From: Paraburkholderia sacchari
GTDB lineage: Bacteria; Pseudomonadota; Gammaproteobacteria; Burkholderiales; Burkholderiaceae
DNA length: 64,000 bases
Assembly (NCBI RefSeq): GCF_000785435.2
Contig: NZ_JTDB02000007.1
Coordinates: 5,745 to 69,744, forward strand
Direction of reading: 5' to 3'
The position numbers and the translations under genes were made by a program. Below are positions 24,343 through 32,300 of the stretch, piece after piece. The notes beneath the pieces were generated by a model. It searched no databases. It was not told the DNA's origin and was given only the letters and a program-made list of their open reading frames with translations. How positions within the stretch are numbered: the stretch's first letter is position 1; every line of letters starts with the position of its first letter.

Positions 24343-24671
24343 GCACTGCGTGGCGCGCGCCTGACGCCGCACTGCAGTCGCGTCACAGCCGCATCGTCGC
24401 ACGCAGTTGCATCGCAGTTGCATCGCAGTTGCACCATACATCAGCCGGCAGCCATTTCATGGCCGCCTCGCGGCCGCGCCGAGATTGCAGCGGCAGGTTT
24501 GCTGCTTGTGTCTGTTTGTGTCGCATGCGCCAGCCTGCATCGAACGCTCGATGCGGGCTGCGGGCTTTTTATCGCCTTTTCCGCAGCATCCAGCTCTTTC
24601 CTCATCCGACGCCCCTCGCGCCGCCGGCCCGTTTGCGGTACGGGCCAGCGGGCTGCGGCTTCACGGCGCCG
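24343..24671. other. Intergenic region with 11-bp tandem repeat
   Basis: 329 bases between DUF3331 (plus) and the MFS gene (minus, converging). It contains three head-to-tail copies of CGCAGTTGCAT at 24402-24434 (the third ends in C). Open frames across it show no protein-like composition. No classical terminator with a T-run was found. Confidence 0.6.
24402..24434. repeat. 11-bp tandem repeat, three copies
   Basis: CGCAGTTGCAT at 24402-24412 and 24413-24423, then CGCAGTTGCAC at 24424-24434. Similar CGCA/GCAG words occur just upstream, suggesting slippage growth. It lies in a convergent intergenic region. Confidence 0.85.
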
Positions 24672-25949
24672 TCATGCGGTCTTGTCGCCGACGGTTTCTT
24701 CTTCAGAGGCGTCGCGCGTCTCGGGCATCACGAACCACACCATCAGCACTGCTGCCGCGCCCGCCGAGGCGAGGCCCAGAAAGCTCACGGTATTGCCCAG
24801 ATGATCGGCGACAAACCCCGCGAGCGCGGTGGAGAGCGTGGCGCCAATGCCCGCCGATAACCCGAAGAGCCCGATGCACAGGTTGTAGCGCCCCTTGTCG
24901 CCGGCCACGTCGGCGGCGATGAGCGGCAGCATCACGCCGAACACGGCGGCCGAGATGCCATCGAGCATCTGCACCGGCACGAGGAAGTATGGGTTGCCGA
25001 CCGCGGCGAACAACAGCGCGCGCAACGGCAGGGCGCTGAAGCCGAGGATCAGCACCGGGCGGCGGCCCCAGTGCTGCGCGGTACGGCCCACCCACGGCGA
25101 CATCAGCGCGACGATCGCTTGCGGCACGATGATGCACGCCGCAATCACGAGCTGCACGTTGTCGCCCATGCCCGCCGTCACTTCGCCGGCCGCGAGATTC
25201 AGCATCGCGGCGTTCGAGAGGTGGAACAGCACCACGCAGGCCGCGAAGGTCAGCATGCGCTTGTCGCGCAGCAGGTCGAGGATGGTTTCGCGCGGCTCGC
25301 CCGGGAGTGCAGCCGTTGCGGCTTTCGCGGGCTTGTCGTCGGGGCTGCTTTTCAGCGGCTTGGGCGCGTGGGCGTGCTTGTCGTACTCGATCATGGCGAG
25401 CGCGACCAGCGCGGGCAGCGCGAGCGCCGCTGTGAGCCAGAACACCGCGCGCGGCGAGATGTATTCGCCGCACAGCCCCATCAGGCCCGCGGCGACCGCA
25501 CTGCCGATCGAGGCCCAGCGCGCGTTGCGCCCGAGCCGGTCGCCGAGGTTCTGCCGGCCTACCAGTGCCAGCGCGAGCGCCGCCATGGCCGGCACCAGCA
25601 TGCAGCTCGCGAAGCCGTGGAACACCTCGGCGGCCATCACCGGCACGACGGTCGGGCTCGAGGCGAGCAGCACCGCCGAGAGAATGATGGCGATGATCGC
25701 CCAGGCGGCGGCGGCTTTCTTGTTGCGCAGAGCGTCCACGGCCGCGCCGCCCGGCACCTGGCTCACCATTGCGCTGATCGTGCCCACCGAGAGCGCCAGG
25801 CCGATTTCGCCCTGGGTCCATTTATGCGAGGCGAGATACGAGGCGATGAACGGGCCGAAGCCTGTCTGCACGTTCGCGACGAAAAAGTTGAGCCAGTCGA
25901 GCGCGCGCACGCTTCGCAGACTGGGTTTGGGTTGCGTAGTACCTGTCAT
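24672..25949 (-). CDS. Major facilitator superfamily transporter
   Basis: 425 residues from the ATG at 25949, which overlaps the previous stop (ATGA). About twelve hydrophobic segments can be counted, with a charged central loop (EYDKHAHAPKPLKSSPDDK to LRDKR). MFS features include FVANVQTGFGPFIASYLASH in helix 1, a GDRLGRNAR loop 2/3-like motif, and VMLPLIAADVAGDKGRYN in the second half. The substrate is not evident; the first helix resembles drug/metabolite exporters of proteobacteria. It is co-transcribed with the PRC-barrel lipoprotein upstream. Confidence 0.88.
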   Translation of the reverse strand: MTGTTQPKPSLRSVRALDWLNFFVANVQTGFGPFIASYLASHKWTQGEIGLALSVGTISAMVSQVPGGAAVDALRNKKAAAAWAIIAIILSAVLLASSPTVVPVMAAEVFHGFASCMLVPAMAALALALVGRQNLGDRLGRNARWASIGSAVAAGLMGLCGEYISPRAVFWLTAALALPALVALAMIEYDKHAHAPKPLKSSPDDKPAKAATAALPGEPRETILDLLRDKRMLTFAACVVLFHLSNAAMLNLAAGEVTAGMGDNVQLVIAACIIVPQAIVALMSPWVGRTAQHWGRRPVLILGFSALPLRALLFAAVGNPYFLVPVQMLDGISAAVFGVMLPLIAADVAGDKGRYNLCIGLFGLSAGIGATLSTALAGFVADHLGNTVSFLGLASAGAAAVLMVWFVMPETRDASEEETVGDKTA

Positions 25950-26944
25950 TGGGCACCGCGCGCGGGAACTGCAGGAGCGGCCGGCGCAGCCTGTGCGGCA
26001 GGTGCTGCTGGCGGCGCTGCGGGGCTGACGGCGCGAACCGGCTGATCGTTCGCATAGGCGGGCGAGGCGTCGATCTGCTGGTCGCTCATCTCGAGCTGGG
26101 CTTCGAGCGCGTTGTTCTTCGTCACGAAGTGCAGCGCCGACCAGTCGGCGGCGATGGTGCGGCGCTTCTCCAGCGTGCCGCTCACATCGAGCACGACCGC
26201 GAGCGGGTCGGCGCTGCCGCCGATCAGCACGTCCACGACGCGCCCAACCTTGGCGCCGTTGGCGCGCTCGACGTTGGCGTCGAGCATCGGCAGGCGCGTC
26301 GGGCTTGCCTCGGCGTTGCCGGACTGGGGCGCGCCCGACTTGGGCCGGTCGGGAATCTGCAATTGGGCGGGCGTGAGCGCGAGCGTGATGGCCGGCGTCT
26401 TCGCCTGGGTGTTGATGTGCACGGCGCTCCACGGGTAGTTGGCCTTGCGGTCACCCACGCCCATGAAGCCCTGCAGGTTCACGACCACTTCCTGCGGCTT
26501 GCCGCCCGGGCCCGCGACCATGTCGACGGCGCGGCCGACGACCTTGCCGTCGGGCTTGCGCACTTCGCTGTCGAGCAGCGTGCGGAAGGTGCTGCGATCG
26601 AGGGTGCGGGTCTGCACGAGCGGGGCGGGTGGCGGCGCGGGGGGCGCGCTCGCGGGTGCGGGCGGCGGCGGCGCGGGCTTGGGCCGCCGCACGAGCGGGG
26701 GGCGCGACTTCTTGGGGGCCGGTTTGGCGCCCGGAATTTCGGCCGGCTCGCTGGCGGTCTCGGGGGCGGCGGCCGCTTCGGGCTCGCTGACGATCGGTTC
26801 GGTCTCGCTCACGCCAACGGGCGCCTCGACGATGGGCGCGGGCGGCTGGGTCGTGAACAGGCTGCAGCCTGACAACGCGACCAGCAAGAGCAGGGCGAGG
26901 GCGTACTGAAGGGATATAACGGGACGTGCGAAACCGCCTCTCAT
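25946..26944 (-). CDS. Lipoprotein with two PRC-barrel domains
   Basis: 332 residues from the ATG at 26944, preferred because GGAG lies eight bases before it; an ATG at 26959 is in frame. The signal ends in a lipobox at Cys27 (ALSGC). A proline/alanine-rich spacer (about 35-110) probably spans the periplasm or peptidoglycan. Two PRC-barrel modules follow: about 125-190 (LLDSEVRKPDGKVVGRAVDM, YPWSAVHI) and about 225-285 (MLDANVERANGAKVGRVVDV, DWSALHFV). PRC-barrels mediate protein or RNA contacts in the cytoplasm; in an exported lipoprotein they probably bind envelope partners. The end overlaps the MFS start by four bases, which suggests joint function. Confidence 0.82.
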   Translation of the reverse strand: MRGGFARPVISLQYALALLLLVALSGCSLFTTQPPAPIVEAPVGVSETEPIVSEPEAAAAPETASEPAEIPGAKPAPKKSRPPLVRRPKPAPPPPAPASAPPAPPPAPLVQTRTLDRSTFRTLLDSEVRKPDGKVVGRAVDMVAGPGGKPQEVVVNLQGFMGVGDRKANYPWSAVHINTQAKTPAITLALTPAQLQIPDRPKSGAPQSGNAEASPTRLPMLDANVERANGAKVGRVVDVLIGGSADPLAVVLDVSGTLEKRRTIAADWSALHFVTKNNALEAQLEMSDQQIDASPAYANDQPVRAVSPAAPPAAPAAQAAPAAPAVPARGAQ

Positions 26945-27307
26945 CAACAGAAACTCCATGGAGCGACCGGCGCGTGGCGCGCGGCGAGGGGAAAACCGGG
27001 TCGGGGTGCGTGAGAGTTTAACCCGCATGGGGCCGTATTCCGGCCCAAACTGCCGCTAATCTGCTGACAAAACCCTTCTCGCGGGGCCATTCGGGCGCAT
27101 TTCAGGCAGGGCGCGAACGCATCGGAGCGCTGGCGGAGCGCCAGGCGGCCCCGGGGTAAACACGAGGCCCGGTGGCGTTTTGCGCCTAGTGCATGGCGAT
27201 ATAAGCGTCGCGGCATGCCGGCAATGTGATTCGCGCGATGGGAGCATGGGACGGGTTCGCCTAATCTTCGACCCTGTAAAAAGATGTCAAATAAATGAAT
27301 GGGTATA

Positions 27308-27325
27308 GCGCGCCGCAAGGCGCGC
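27308..27325 (+). other. GC-rich hairpin with GCAA tetraloop in the azgA leader
   Basis: GCGCGCC pairs with GGCGCGC around the loop GCAA, a GNRA-type tetraloop, so a very stable RNA hairpin would form if transcribed. It lies about 107 bases before the azgA start. There is no T-run after it, so termination is unlikely. It may be a leader structure or an operator. Confidence 0.55.
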
Positions 27326-27403
27326 CTGGCTGGCGTCGACACCACTAGTCAATCCAGACGAGACGAACCTGATGACGGATCCGCCCCATAATCGCGGACC
27401 GTT

Positions 27404-27415
27404 TCAGCATGCTGA
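27404..27415 (+). promoter_or_regulatory. 12-bp palindrome abutting the azgA ribosome-binding site
   Basis: TCAGCATGCTGA is a perfect palindrome and ends one base before AAAGGAGG (27417-27424), the Shine-Dalgarno of azgA. It could be a repressor operator or an mRNA element next to the ribosome site. Confidence 0.45.
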
Positions 27416-27431
27416 TAAAGGAGGCCTCACC

Positions 27432-28841
27432 ATGATGGAACCCCAGGCACAGCAGGTGGCAGAACTGGCCACCGCTGCGATCCGCGAGGGCGATACCGCC
27501 GACGCCATTGGCTCGACCGGTTTCCTCAACCGTTACTTCGATATTTCCGCGCGCGGCAGCTCGGTGCGCCAGGAAAGCGTCGCCGGCATCACCACGTTCC
27601 TTGCGATGGTGTATTCCGTGTTCGTCGTGCCCGGCATGCTCGGCAAGGCGGGCTTCGATACCAGCGCGGTGTTTGTCGCCGTGTGTCTCACCACGGCGTT
27701 CGGTTCGCTGCTGATGGGCCTGTGGGCGCGTCTGCCGATCGCTATCGGCTGCGCGATCTCGCTCACCGCGTTCACCGCGTTCGGCCTCGTGCTCGGCAAG
27801 GGCCTGAAGCCTGAAGTCGCACTGGGCGCCGTGTTCCTGATGGGCCTCGTGTTCACGGGCATCTCGGTAACCGGCGTGCGCTCGTGGATCCTGCGCAACC
27901 TGCCGCACGGCATCGCCCACGGCACGGGCATCGGCATTGGCCTGTTCCTGCTGCTGATCGCCGCCAACGACGTGGGCCTCGTGATCAAGAATCCGGGCGC
28001 TGGCCTGCCGGTTTCGCTCGGTCCCGTCACCTCGCTGCCCGTGATCCTCTCGGTGGTCGGTCTTGCCGCGATCTTCGGCCTCGTGCGCCGCCGCGTGCCG
28101 GGCTCGATCCTGATCGTGATCGTCGCGATCTCGGCGCTCGGTCTCGCGATCGATCCGGCTGTGAAGTTCCACGGCGTGTTCGCATGGCCGTCGCTCTCGG
28201 CGCCGGGCCATGCCTCGCTGATCGGCGCAATGGACATCAAGGGCGCGCTCTCGCTCGCCGTGCTGCCGAGCGTGCTCGCCCTCGTGATGACCGCGGTGTT
28301 CGACGCGACCGGCACGATCCGCGCCGTGGCAGGCCAGGCTGGCCAGCTCGACGCCAACGGCCGCATCATCAACGGCGGCCGCGCACTCACGGCCGACTCG
28401 GTCAGCTCGATCTTCTCGGGCTTCTTCGGCGGCGCGCCGGCGGCGGCTTACATCGAATCGACGGTGGGCGTGGCTGCCGGCGCCAAGACCGGCATGGCCG
28501 CAGCCGTGGTGGGCGTGCTGTTTCTCGCGGTGATGTTCTTCGCGCCGCTTGCGGGCCTCGTGCCTTCGTACGCTACGGCGCCGGCGCTCATGTACGTGGG
28601 CCTGATGATGCTCTCGAGCGTCTCGCGTCTCGACATGGACGACATGGTGGATGCGATGTCGGGCCTCGTGTGCGCCGTGTTCATCGTGCTCACCGCCAAC
28701 ATCGTCACGGGCATCATGCTGGGCTTCGCCACGCTCGTGATCGGCCGCGTGGTGAGCGGCGAGTTCCGCAAACTCAACGTCGGCACGGTGATCATCGCCG
28801 CTGTGCTCGTGGCGTTCTACCTGGGCGGCTGGGCTATCTGA
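27432..28841 (+). CDS. AzgA-family purine (adenine/guanine/hypoxanthine) permease
   Basis: 469 residues from the ATG at 27432, seven bases after AAAGGAGG. It is an NCS2-type proton symporter with about 12-14 membrane segments. AzgA-specific features: FDISARGSSVRQESVAGITTFLAMVY at the N-terminus, a PIAIGCAISLTAFTAF half-helix, PHGIAHGTGIGIGLFLLLIA, VMTAVFDATGTI, and SSIFSGFFGGAPAAAYIESTVGVAAGAKTG in the substrate region. It imports purine bases across the inner membrane. It is monocistronic and convergent with the next gene, with a strong hairpin in between. Confidence 0.92.
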   Translation: MMEPQAQQVAELATAAIREGDTADAIGSTGFLNRYFDISARGSSVRQESVAGITTFLAMVYSVFVVPGMLGKAGFDTSAVFVAVCLTTAFGSLLMGLWARLPIAIGCAISLTAFTAFGLVLGKGLKPEVALGAVFLMGLVFTGISVTGVRSWILRNLPHGIAHGTGIGIGLFLLLIAANDVGLVIKNPGAGLPVSLGPVTSLPVILSVVGLAAIFGLVRRRVPGSILIVIVAISALGLAIDPAVKFHGVFAWPSLSAPGHASLIGAMDIKGALSLAVLPSVLALVMTAVFDATGTIRAVAGQAGQLDANGRIINGGRALTADSVSSIFSGFFGGAPAAAYIESTVGVAAGAKTGMAAAVVGVLFLAVMFFAPLAGLVPSYATAPALMYVGLMMLSSVSRLDMDDMVDAMSGLVCAVFIVLTANIVTGIMLGFATLVIGRVVSGEFRKLNVGTVIIAAVLVAFYLGGWAI

Positions 28842-28910
28842 TGCGCCGCTAGCGCCCACATAGCCCGGTCTTCGGCAAGACGGACCCGAGGCGGCCCGTC
28901 CTGCCGGCTT

Positions 28911-28947
28911 CACGGCCCGCGTTCGCTTTATGGCGGCGCGGGCCGTG
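28911..28947. terminator. Likely bidirectional terminator hairpin between azgA and the next gene
   Basis: CACGGCCCGCG pairs perfectly with CGCGGGCCGTG (11 bp) around a 15-base loop. It sits between convergent genes, 70 bases past the azgA stop and 30 past the other stop. The T-run is weak (TTTGGGGG after the stem), so it may act as a blocking or stabilising hairpin rather than a textbook intrinsic terminator. Confidence 0.6.
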
Positions 28948-28977
28948 CGGCATTTGGGGGCGGGATTGCGCGCTACC

Positions 28978-29391
28978 TCACTTCGGCAGCACGCTGTTGC
29001 CGCGTCCCTTGCCCGATTTGCCGGTTGATTTGCGCGCCGGTTTGCGCGGCTTGGGCTCCACGCCCACGCGCGGGTCGCGCGCCAGTACGAGTTCGGTAAG
29101 GCGCTGCGCGACGGTTTCGAATTGCGCATCGTCCTGCGTGACGTACAGCCACTTGCCCAGCACTGGATGCGGCTGCAACGAGGGCATTTCGTCGATGAGC
29201 GCGGCGTGCCGATCGTGCGACGTGCAGACCAGCAGGCCGTTAAAGGGCTTTTCGCGGTCGGCGGCGATGAGGCAGAGCAGGCCGTCCATATAGGCGGCGT
29301 CGGCGCCGAACATCAGCTTGTGCAGATAGCCGGGGTCGCGCTCGAAGGCGTCGAAGATCCAGAGCAGGGAATTGCGGATTTTGGACGGCAT
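28978..29391 (-). CDS. Small conserved protein, TfoX/YjbR-like
   Basis: 137 residues from the ATG at 29391. The core LHKLMFGADAAYMDGLLCLIAADREKPFNGLLVCTSHDRHAALI resembles the fold of TfoX N-terminal and YjbR/MmcQ proteins (MFG....DG..F.LI pattern), but the match is loose. The last 30 residues are a basic Lys/Pro/Arg-rich tail (PKPRKPARKSTGKSGKGRG) that could bind nucleic acid. Cytoplasmic. Family assignment is tentative. Confidence 0.6.
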   Translation of the reverse strand: MPSKIRNSLLWIFDAFERDPGYLHKLMFGADAAYMDGLLCLIAADREKPFNGLLVCTSHDRHAALIDEMPSLQPHPVLGKWLYVTQDDAQFETVAQRLTELVLARDPRVGVEPKPRKPARKSTGKSGKGRGNSVLPK

Positions 29392-29507
29392 GGCGCAAAG
29401 GACTCCGGATGGTTTAAGAGGGCATGCCGGCGTAAAGGTGCCGGGGCGCGACGCCGTCATTTTACGAGCTGTGCAAGCGCCGCCTTGACATCGGCGCATC
29501 ACCTCCT

Positions 29508-30005
29508 ATGCTTAACCACATGGTTAAGCATGAAGACGACGCCTTGAACCGCACCTTTGCGGCGCTGGCCGACCCCACGCGGCGCGCGCTACTGGCCCGG
29601 CTCGCCCTGCAGGACGAGCTTTCGGTGAGCGCACTCGCGCAGCCGTTCGCGATTTCACTGCCCGCGGTGATGAAGCATCTCGATGTGCTCGCCGATGCGG
29701 GGCTCGTCACGCGCGCGAAGACCGGGCGCACGGTGGCGTGCCGGCTTGCGGCGGGGCCGATGGAGGACGCGATGCAATGGCTCGCGCGTTACGAACGCTT
29801 CTGGAACAGCGCACTCGATCATCTTGCCGCTTTTGTGGAGGAGGAGGCATGTCCACCCAGCCCAGCAGTCCGGGACACAGCACGGAACACAGCGCAGGAG
29901 CAACCAGCGCCGCCGCCCGCGCCGGCCCCAGCCTCATTGTCAGGCGCCGCATCGATGCGAGCGCCGCGAAGGTCTACGCGGCATGGACGCAAGGCGAGCA
30001 ACTGA
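29508..30005 (+). CDS. ArsR-family regulator
   Basis: 165 residues. Residues 1-105 are an ArsR winged helix: RTFAALADPTRRALLARLALQDELSVSALAQPFAISLPAVMKHLDVLADAGLVTRAKTGRT is split by the usual turns, then FWNSALDHLAAFVEEE. No metal-binding cysteines are seen, as is typical of ArsR proteins paired with SRPBCC genes. The last 50 residues are Pro/Ala-rich and lie entirely over the start of the next gene in another frame (157-base overlap). Normal relatives stop near residue 115, so the native stop was probably lost and this tail is accidental. Confidence 0.88.
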   Translation: MLNHMVKHEDDALNRTFAALADPTRRALLARLALQDELSVSALAQPFAISLPAVMKHLDVLADAGLVTRAKTGRTVACRLAAGPMEDAMQWLARYERFWNSALDHLAAFVEEEACPPSPAVRDTARNTAQEQPAPPPAPAPASLSGAASMRAPRRSTRHGRKASN

Positions 30006-30343
30006 TACGCTGGATGCATCCGCTCGACACGATCTGCCTGCATGCCGAGGCCGACGTGCGCGTGGGCGGGCGCTTTCGCGTGATCATGCGCTCGCCCGAC
30101 GGCGAAGAGCACGACGCGAGCGGCACGTATCTGGAAGTGGTGCCGGAGGAGAAGCTCGCATTCACATGGGCGTGGCGCAGCGCGCCCGAGCGCGAGTCGC
30201 GCGTGACTGTCGTGCTGCGCGCCGACGGCGCGACCACGGAGGTCATGCTGCGCCACGAACGCTTGTTCGACGAAGCCACGCGCGACGCGCATCGCGAAGG
30301 ATGGTCGAGCGCGCTCGACCGTCTGATGGATCTGTTCGAATGA
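29849..30343 (+). CDS. SRPBCC (AHSA1-like) domain protein
   Basis: 164 residues from the ATG at 29849, directly after GGAGGAGG. The START/AHSA1 fold shows LIVRRRIDASAAKVYAAWTQGEQLIRWMHP, VGGRFRVIMRSPDG, HDASGTYLEVVPEEKLAFTW, VTVVLRADGATTEVMLRHERL and a final helix HREGWSSALDRLMDLFE. Such proteins bind small hydrophobic ligands and are often encoded right after an ArsR regulator, as here. The first 25 residues are low complexity. Specific ligand unknown. Confidence 0.87.
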   Translation: MSTQPSSPGHSTEHSAGATSAAARAGPSLIVRRRIDASAAKVYAAWTQGEQLIRWMHPLDTICLHAEADVRVGGRFRVIMRSPDGEEHDASGTYLEVVPEEKLAFTWAWRSAPERESRVTVVLRADGATTEVMLRHERLFDEATRDAHREGWSSALDRLMDLFE

Positions 30344-30393
30344 CGGCATTCGGTTGAGCCGGCTTTGGTCAGATCGACAGGAAGGAGGTAGTA

Positions 30394-30860
30394 ATGATGC
30401 AACGGCACCCAATTGTTTCGGAGGACGAATGGATGGCGGCGCGCAAGGCGCTGCTTCGCGAGGAGCGTGCGTTCACGCATGCACGCGACGCGCTGGTGGC
30501 GAAGCGTCAGGCGCTGCCATGGGTGAAGGTGGAGAAGCCCTATGTGTTCGACACGCCGCAAGGCACGCGCACGCTCGCGGAGCTATTCGGGCCGCGCAGC
30601 CAGTTGCTGACGAATTGCCGGGCATCAGCGCGTTTTATCGCGACGAAGCGGGCAACGTCTATCACACGTATTCCGCTTACGCGCGTGGCGTGGAGATGGC
30701 GCTCGGCGCTTATGCAATGCTCGAATTCACGGCCAAAGGGCGCAACGAAAAGAAGGATATGCGCGAGTGGATGCGTCACCACGATCGCTATGAAGACAGC
30801 GCAGCACTGGATGATGCCGTGCAGAAGCCATGCTGTGCGCACGAGCACAAAGCGCAATAG
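30394..30860 (+). pseudogene. DUF899 (thioredoxin-like) protein with internal deletion
   Basis: The N-terminal part (HPIVSEDEWMAARKALLREE, LPWVKVEKPYVFDTPQGTRTLAELFGPRSQLL) is in frame 1 from 30394, after a good ribosome site (AAGGAGG). The C-terminal part (ELPGISAFYRDEAGNVYHTYSAYARG to the stop at 30860) is in another frame. The thioredoxin-like middle, about 100 residues expected after RSQLI, including the MFGPDW and CPSCS segments, is missing at about 30606. DUF899 proteins are about 230-250 residues. The gene is non-functional as read. Confidence 0.8.
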
Positions 30861-30870
30861 TGTTAGAGCG

Positions 30871-31053
30871 CTAGAGCGACATCTCGAAGGCGGGGCGCAG
30901 CAATACCTCGATGGCCATCACAATGAGGCCCATCGCGGCGGCGGCGAGCGTCAGCGTGCCATATTCGTCGTAGCGCGAGTCGTACAGACACGCAACCACG
31001 AAGAGGATGGCGAGCAGATTGGTCAGCCAGTAGAAGTTCAGCGCGAGTGGCAT
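30871..31053 (-). CDS. Small membrane protein
   Basis: 60 residues with two hydrophobic helices: LNFYWLTNLLAILFVVACLY at 5-24 and TLTLAAAAMGLIVMAIEVLL at about 33-52, separated by a polar turn DSRYDEYG. No family was recognised. The start lacks a strong ribosome site, but the frame has clean two-helix composition and ends just past the DUF899 remnant on the other strand. Probably a real small inner-membrane protein. Confidence 0.55.
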   Translation of the reverse strand: MPLALNFYWLTNLLAILFVVACLYDSRYDEYGTLTLAAAAMGLIVMAIEVLLRPAFEMSL

Positions 31054-31223
31054 GGGTTGCCGGAAATAAAAAATGCGACGGCGGATAGTGCAAACCGTGG
31101 CGATTCTATCGAACCGACCTTACGGATACGCAACAACATGGTGCTGCGGGACACGTATTCGGGCGGCTTCTTGGGCGTAGCCAGCCGTGTTAGGCTCGGA
31201 TCAATCTTGACTGCGGATCAATA

Positions 31224-32159
31224 ATGAAAACATCGACCGACGAATTGCTCGTATTCGTCACGGTGATCGATGCGGGGTCGATCACCGCCGCCGCCGACAA
31301 ACTCGAGCAGACTGTCTCCGGCGTGAGCCGGGCGCTTACGCGGCTCGAAAAGCAACTGGACGTGGCGCTGCTTGTGCGCACCACGCGCCGTCTGCAATTG
31401 ACCGAGGAAGGCGAGCTTTTTCTCGAACGCGCGCGCGCCATTCTCGCGGCAATGGAAGACGCCGAGGAGGCCGTCTCGCGCCATCGCGAACAGCCCTCGG
31501 GACGCTTGCGCGTGGATGCGGGCGCGCCTTTCATGCTTCACTGCATCGTGCCGCACGTGGCTGCGTTTGCCGAACGCTATCCGGGGATCGAGCTCGAACT
31601 CACGAGCCATGAGCGCATGGCCGATTTGCACGAGCAGCGCGTCGATATCGCCATTCGCATCGGCGCTTTCGAGGATGCCGCGCTGCACGCGCGCACGCTG
31701 GGCGCGAGCCGGCGCCATGTGGTGGCGAGCCCGGCGTATCTCGCGGCGCGCGGCACGCCGCGCACGCTCGCGCAACTGCGCGAGCACCGGCTGATTGGCT
31801 TCACAGCGCCCGCGCAGGCGAACAGCTGGCCGCTTGGCCTGGCGTCGCTCGCGGCACAGGCTTCGCTGCTCGACGAGACGCCAGCCACGCCCGATGGCTT
31901 CGTGGCCCACCCGGCGCTCGCGGCGTCGAGCGGCGAGACGATACGCCAGCTCGCGCTCGCCGGCGCCGGCGTCGCCTGCCTCTCCGACTTCATGACCGCA
32001 GCGGATCGCGCGGCGGGCCGCCTCGTGACCCTGCTCGACGACGCGCTTGTTGCCGAGCAACAGCCGATCTACGCTGTCTACTACCGCAGCGCCGCGCTTG
32101 CCGCGCGCGTGCAGGGTTTCCTCGCATTTATCGGCGGCAGGCTCGAAGCGTTTGCCTGA
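31224..32159 (+). CDS. LysR-family regulator (CrgA/DmlR-like)
   Basis: 311 residues. N-terminal HTH: LLVFVTVIDAGSITAAADKLEQTVSGVSRALTRLEKQLDV, then LLVRTTRRLQLTEEGELFLERA. Effector domain with GRLRVDAGAPFMLHCIVPHVAAFAERYPGIELELTSHERMADLHEQRVDIAIRIGAFEDAALHARTLG read in segments, the CrgA/DmlR type. The usual divergent target gene is absent; the upstream neighbour is the small membrane protein. Two copies of CGGATCAAT flank the region just before the start (31197-31205 and 31214-31222), possibly an autoregulatory site. Confidence 0.87.
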   Translation: MKTSTDELLVFVTVIDAGSITAAADKLEQTVSGVSRALTRLEKQLDVALLVRTTRRLQLTEEGELFLERARAILAAMEDAEEAVSRHREQPSGRLRVDAGAPFMLHCIVPHVAAFAERYPGIELELTSHERMADLHEQRVDIAIRIGAFEDAALHARTLGASRRHVVASPAYLAARGTPRTLAQLREHRLIGFTAPAQANSWPLGLASLAAQASLLDETPATPDGFVAHPALAASSGETIRQLALAGAGVACLSDFMTAADRAAGRLVTLLDDALVAEQQPIYAVYYRSAALAARVQGFLAFIGGRLEAFA

Positions 32160-32237
32160 CGGGCACGCCTGGACCGCCGTGTCGATGTCCGCGCGCACTC
32201 ATGGATTGCCCCAGGGCAGCGGGGTGCTCGTGGAGGT

Positions 32238-32247
32238 TGTCTATACA
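32238..32247. promoter_or_regulatory. Candidate HutC operator, distal copy
   Basis: TGTCTATACA, a near-palindrome of the TGTnTAnACA type expected for HutC/GntR regulators, lies 54 bases before hutH. It is the exact reverse complement of the proximal copy, and the two centres are 43 bases apart, about four helical turns. Confidence 0.6.
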
Positions 32248-32280
32248 GGCTCGCCAGGCTAGACTCCACGTCACTTGACT

Positions 32281-32290
32281 TGTATAGACA
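32281..32290. promoter_or_regulatory. Candidate HutC operator, proximal copy
   Basis: TGTATAGACA lies 11-20 bases before the hutH start and overlaps its ribosome-binding region. It mirrors the distal copy. A weaker partial copy (TGTATACG at about 33853) lies between hutH and hutC and may serve autoregulation. Confidence 0.6.
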
Positions 32291-32300
32291 GGATTCGATC

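Larger units (their letters stand above)
26945..27431. other. Divergent intergenic region upstream of azgA
   Basis: 487 bases between the PRC-barrel gene (minus) and azgA (plus). It contains a small dyad CTGGCG-GAG-CGCCAG (27130-27144), a stable hairpin at 27308-27325 and a 12-bp palindrome at 27404-27415 next to the azgA ribosome site. No known riboswitch pattern was recognised. Both promoters should lie here. Confidence 0.6.

Noticed and set aside
24418..24804. Plus-strand open frame after the 11-bp repeats
   Set aside because: It runs into the minus-strand MFS gene and is Ser/Arg/Ala-rich without structure.
26945..27431. A purine or xanthine riboswitch before azgA
   Set aside because: I looked for the conserved loops of purine and NMT1/xanthine classes and did not find them; only simple hairpins are present.
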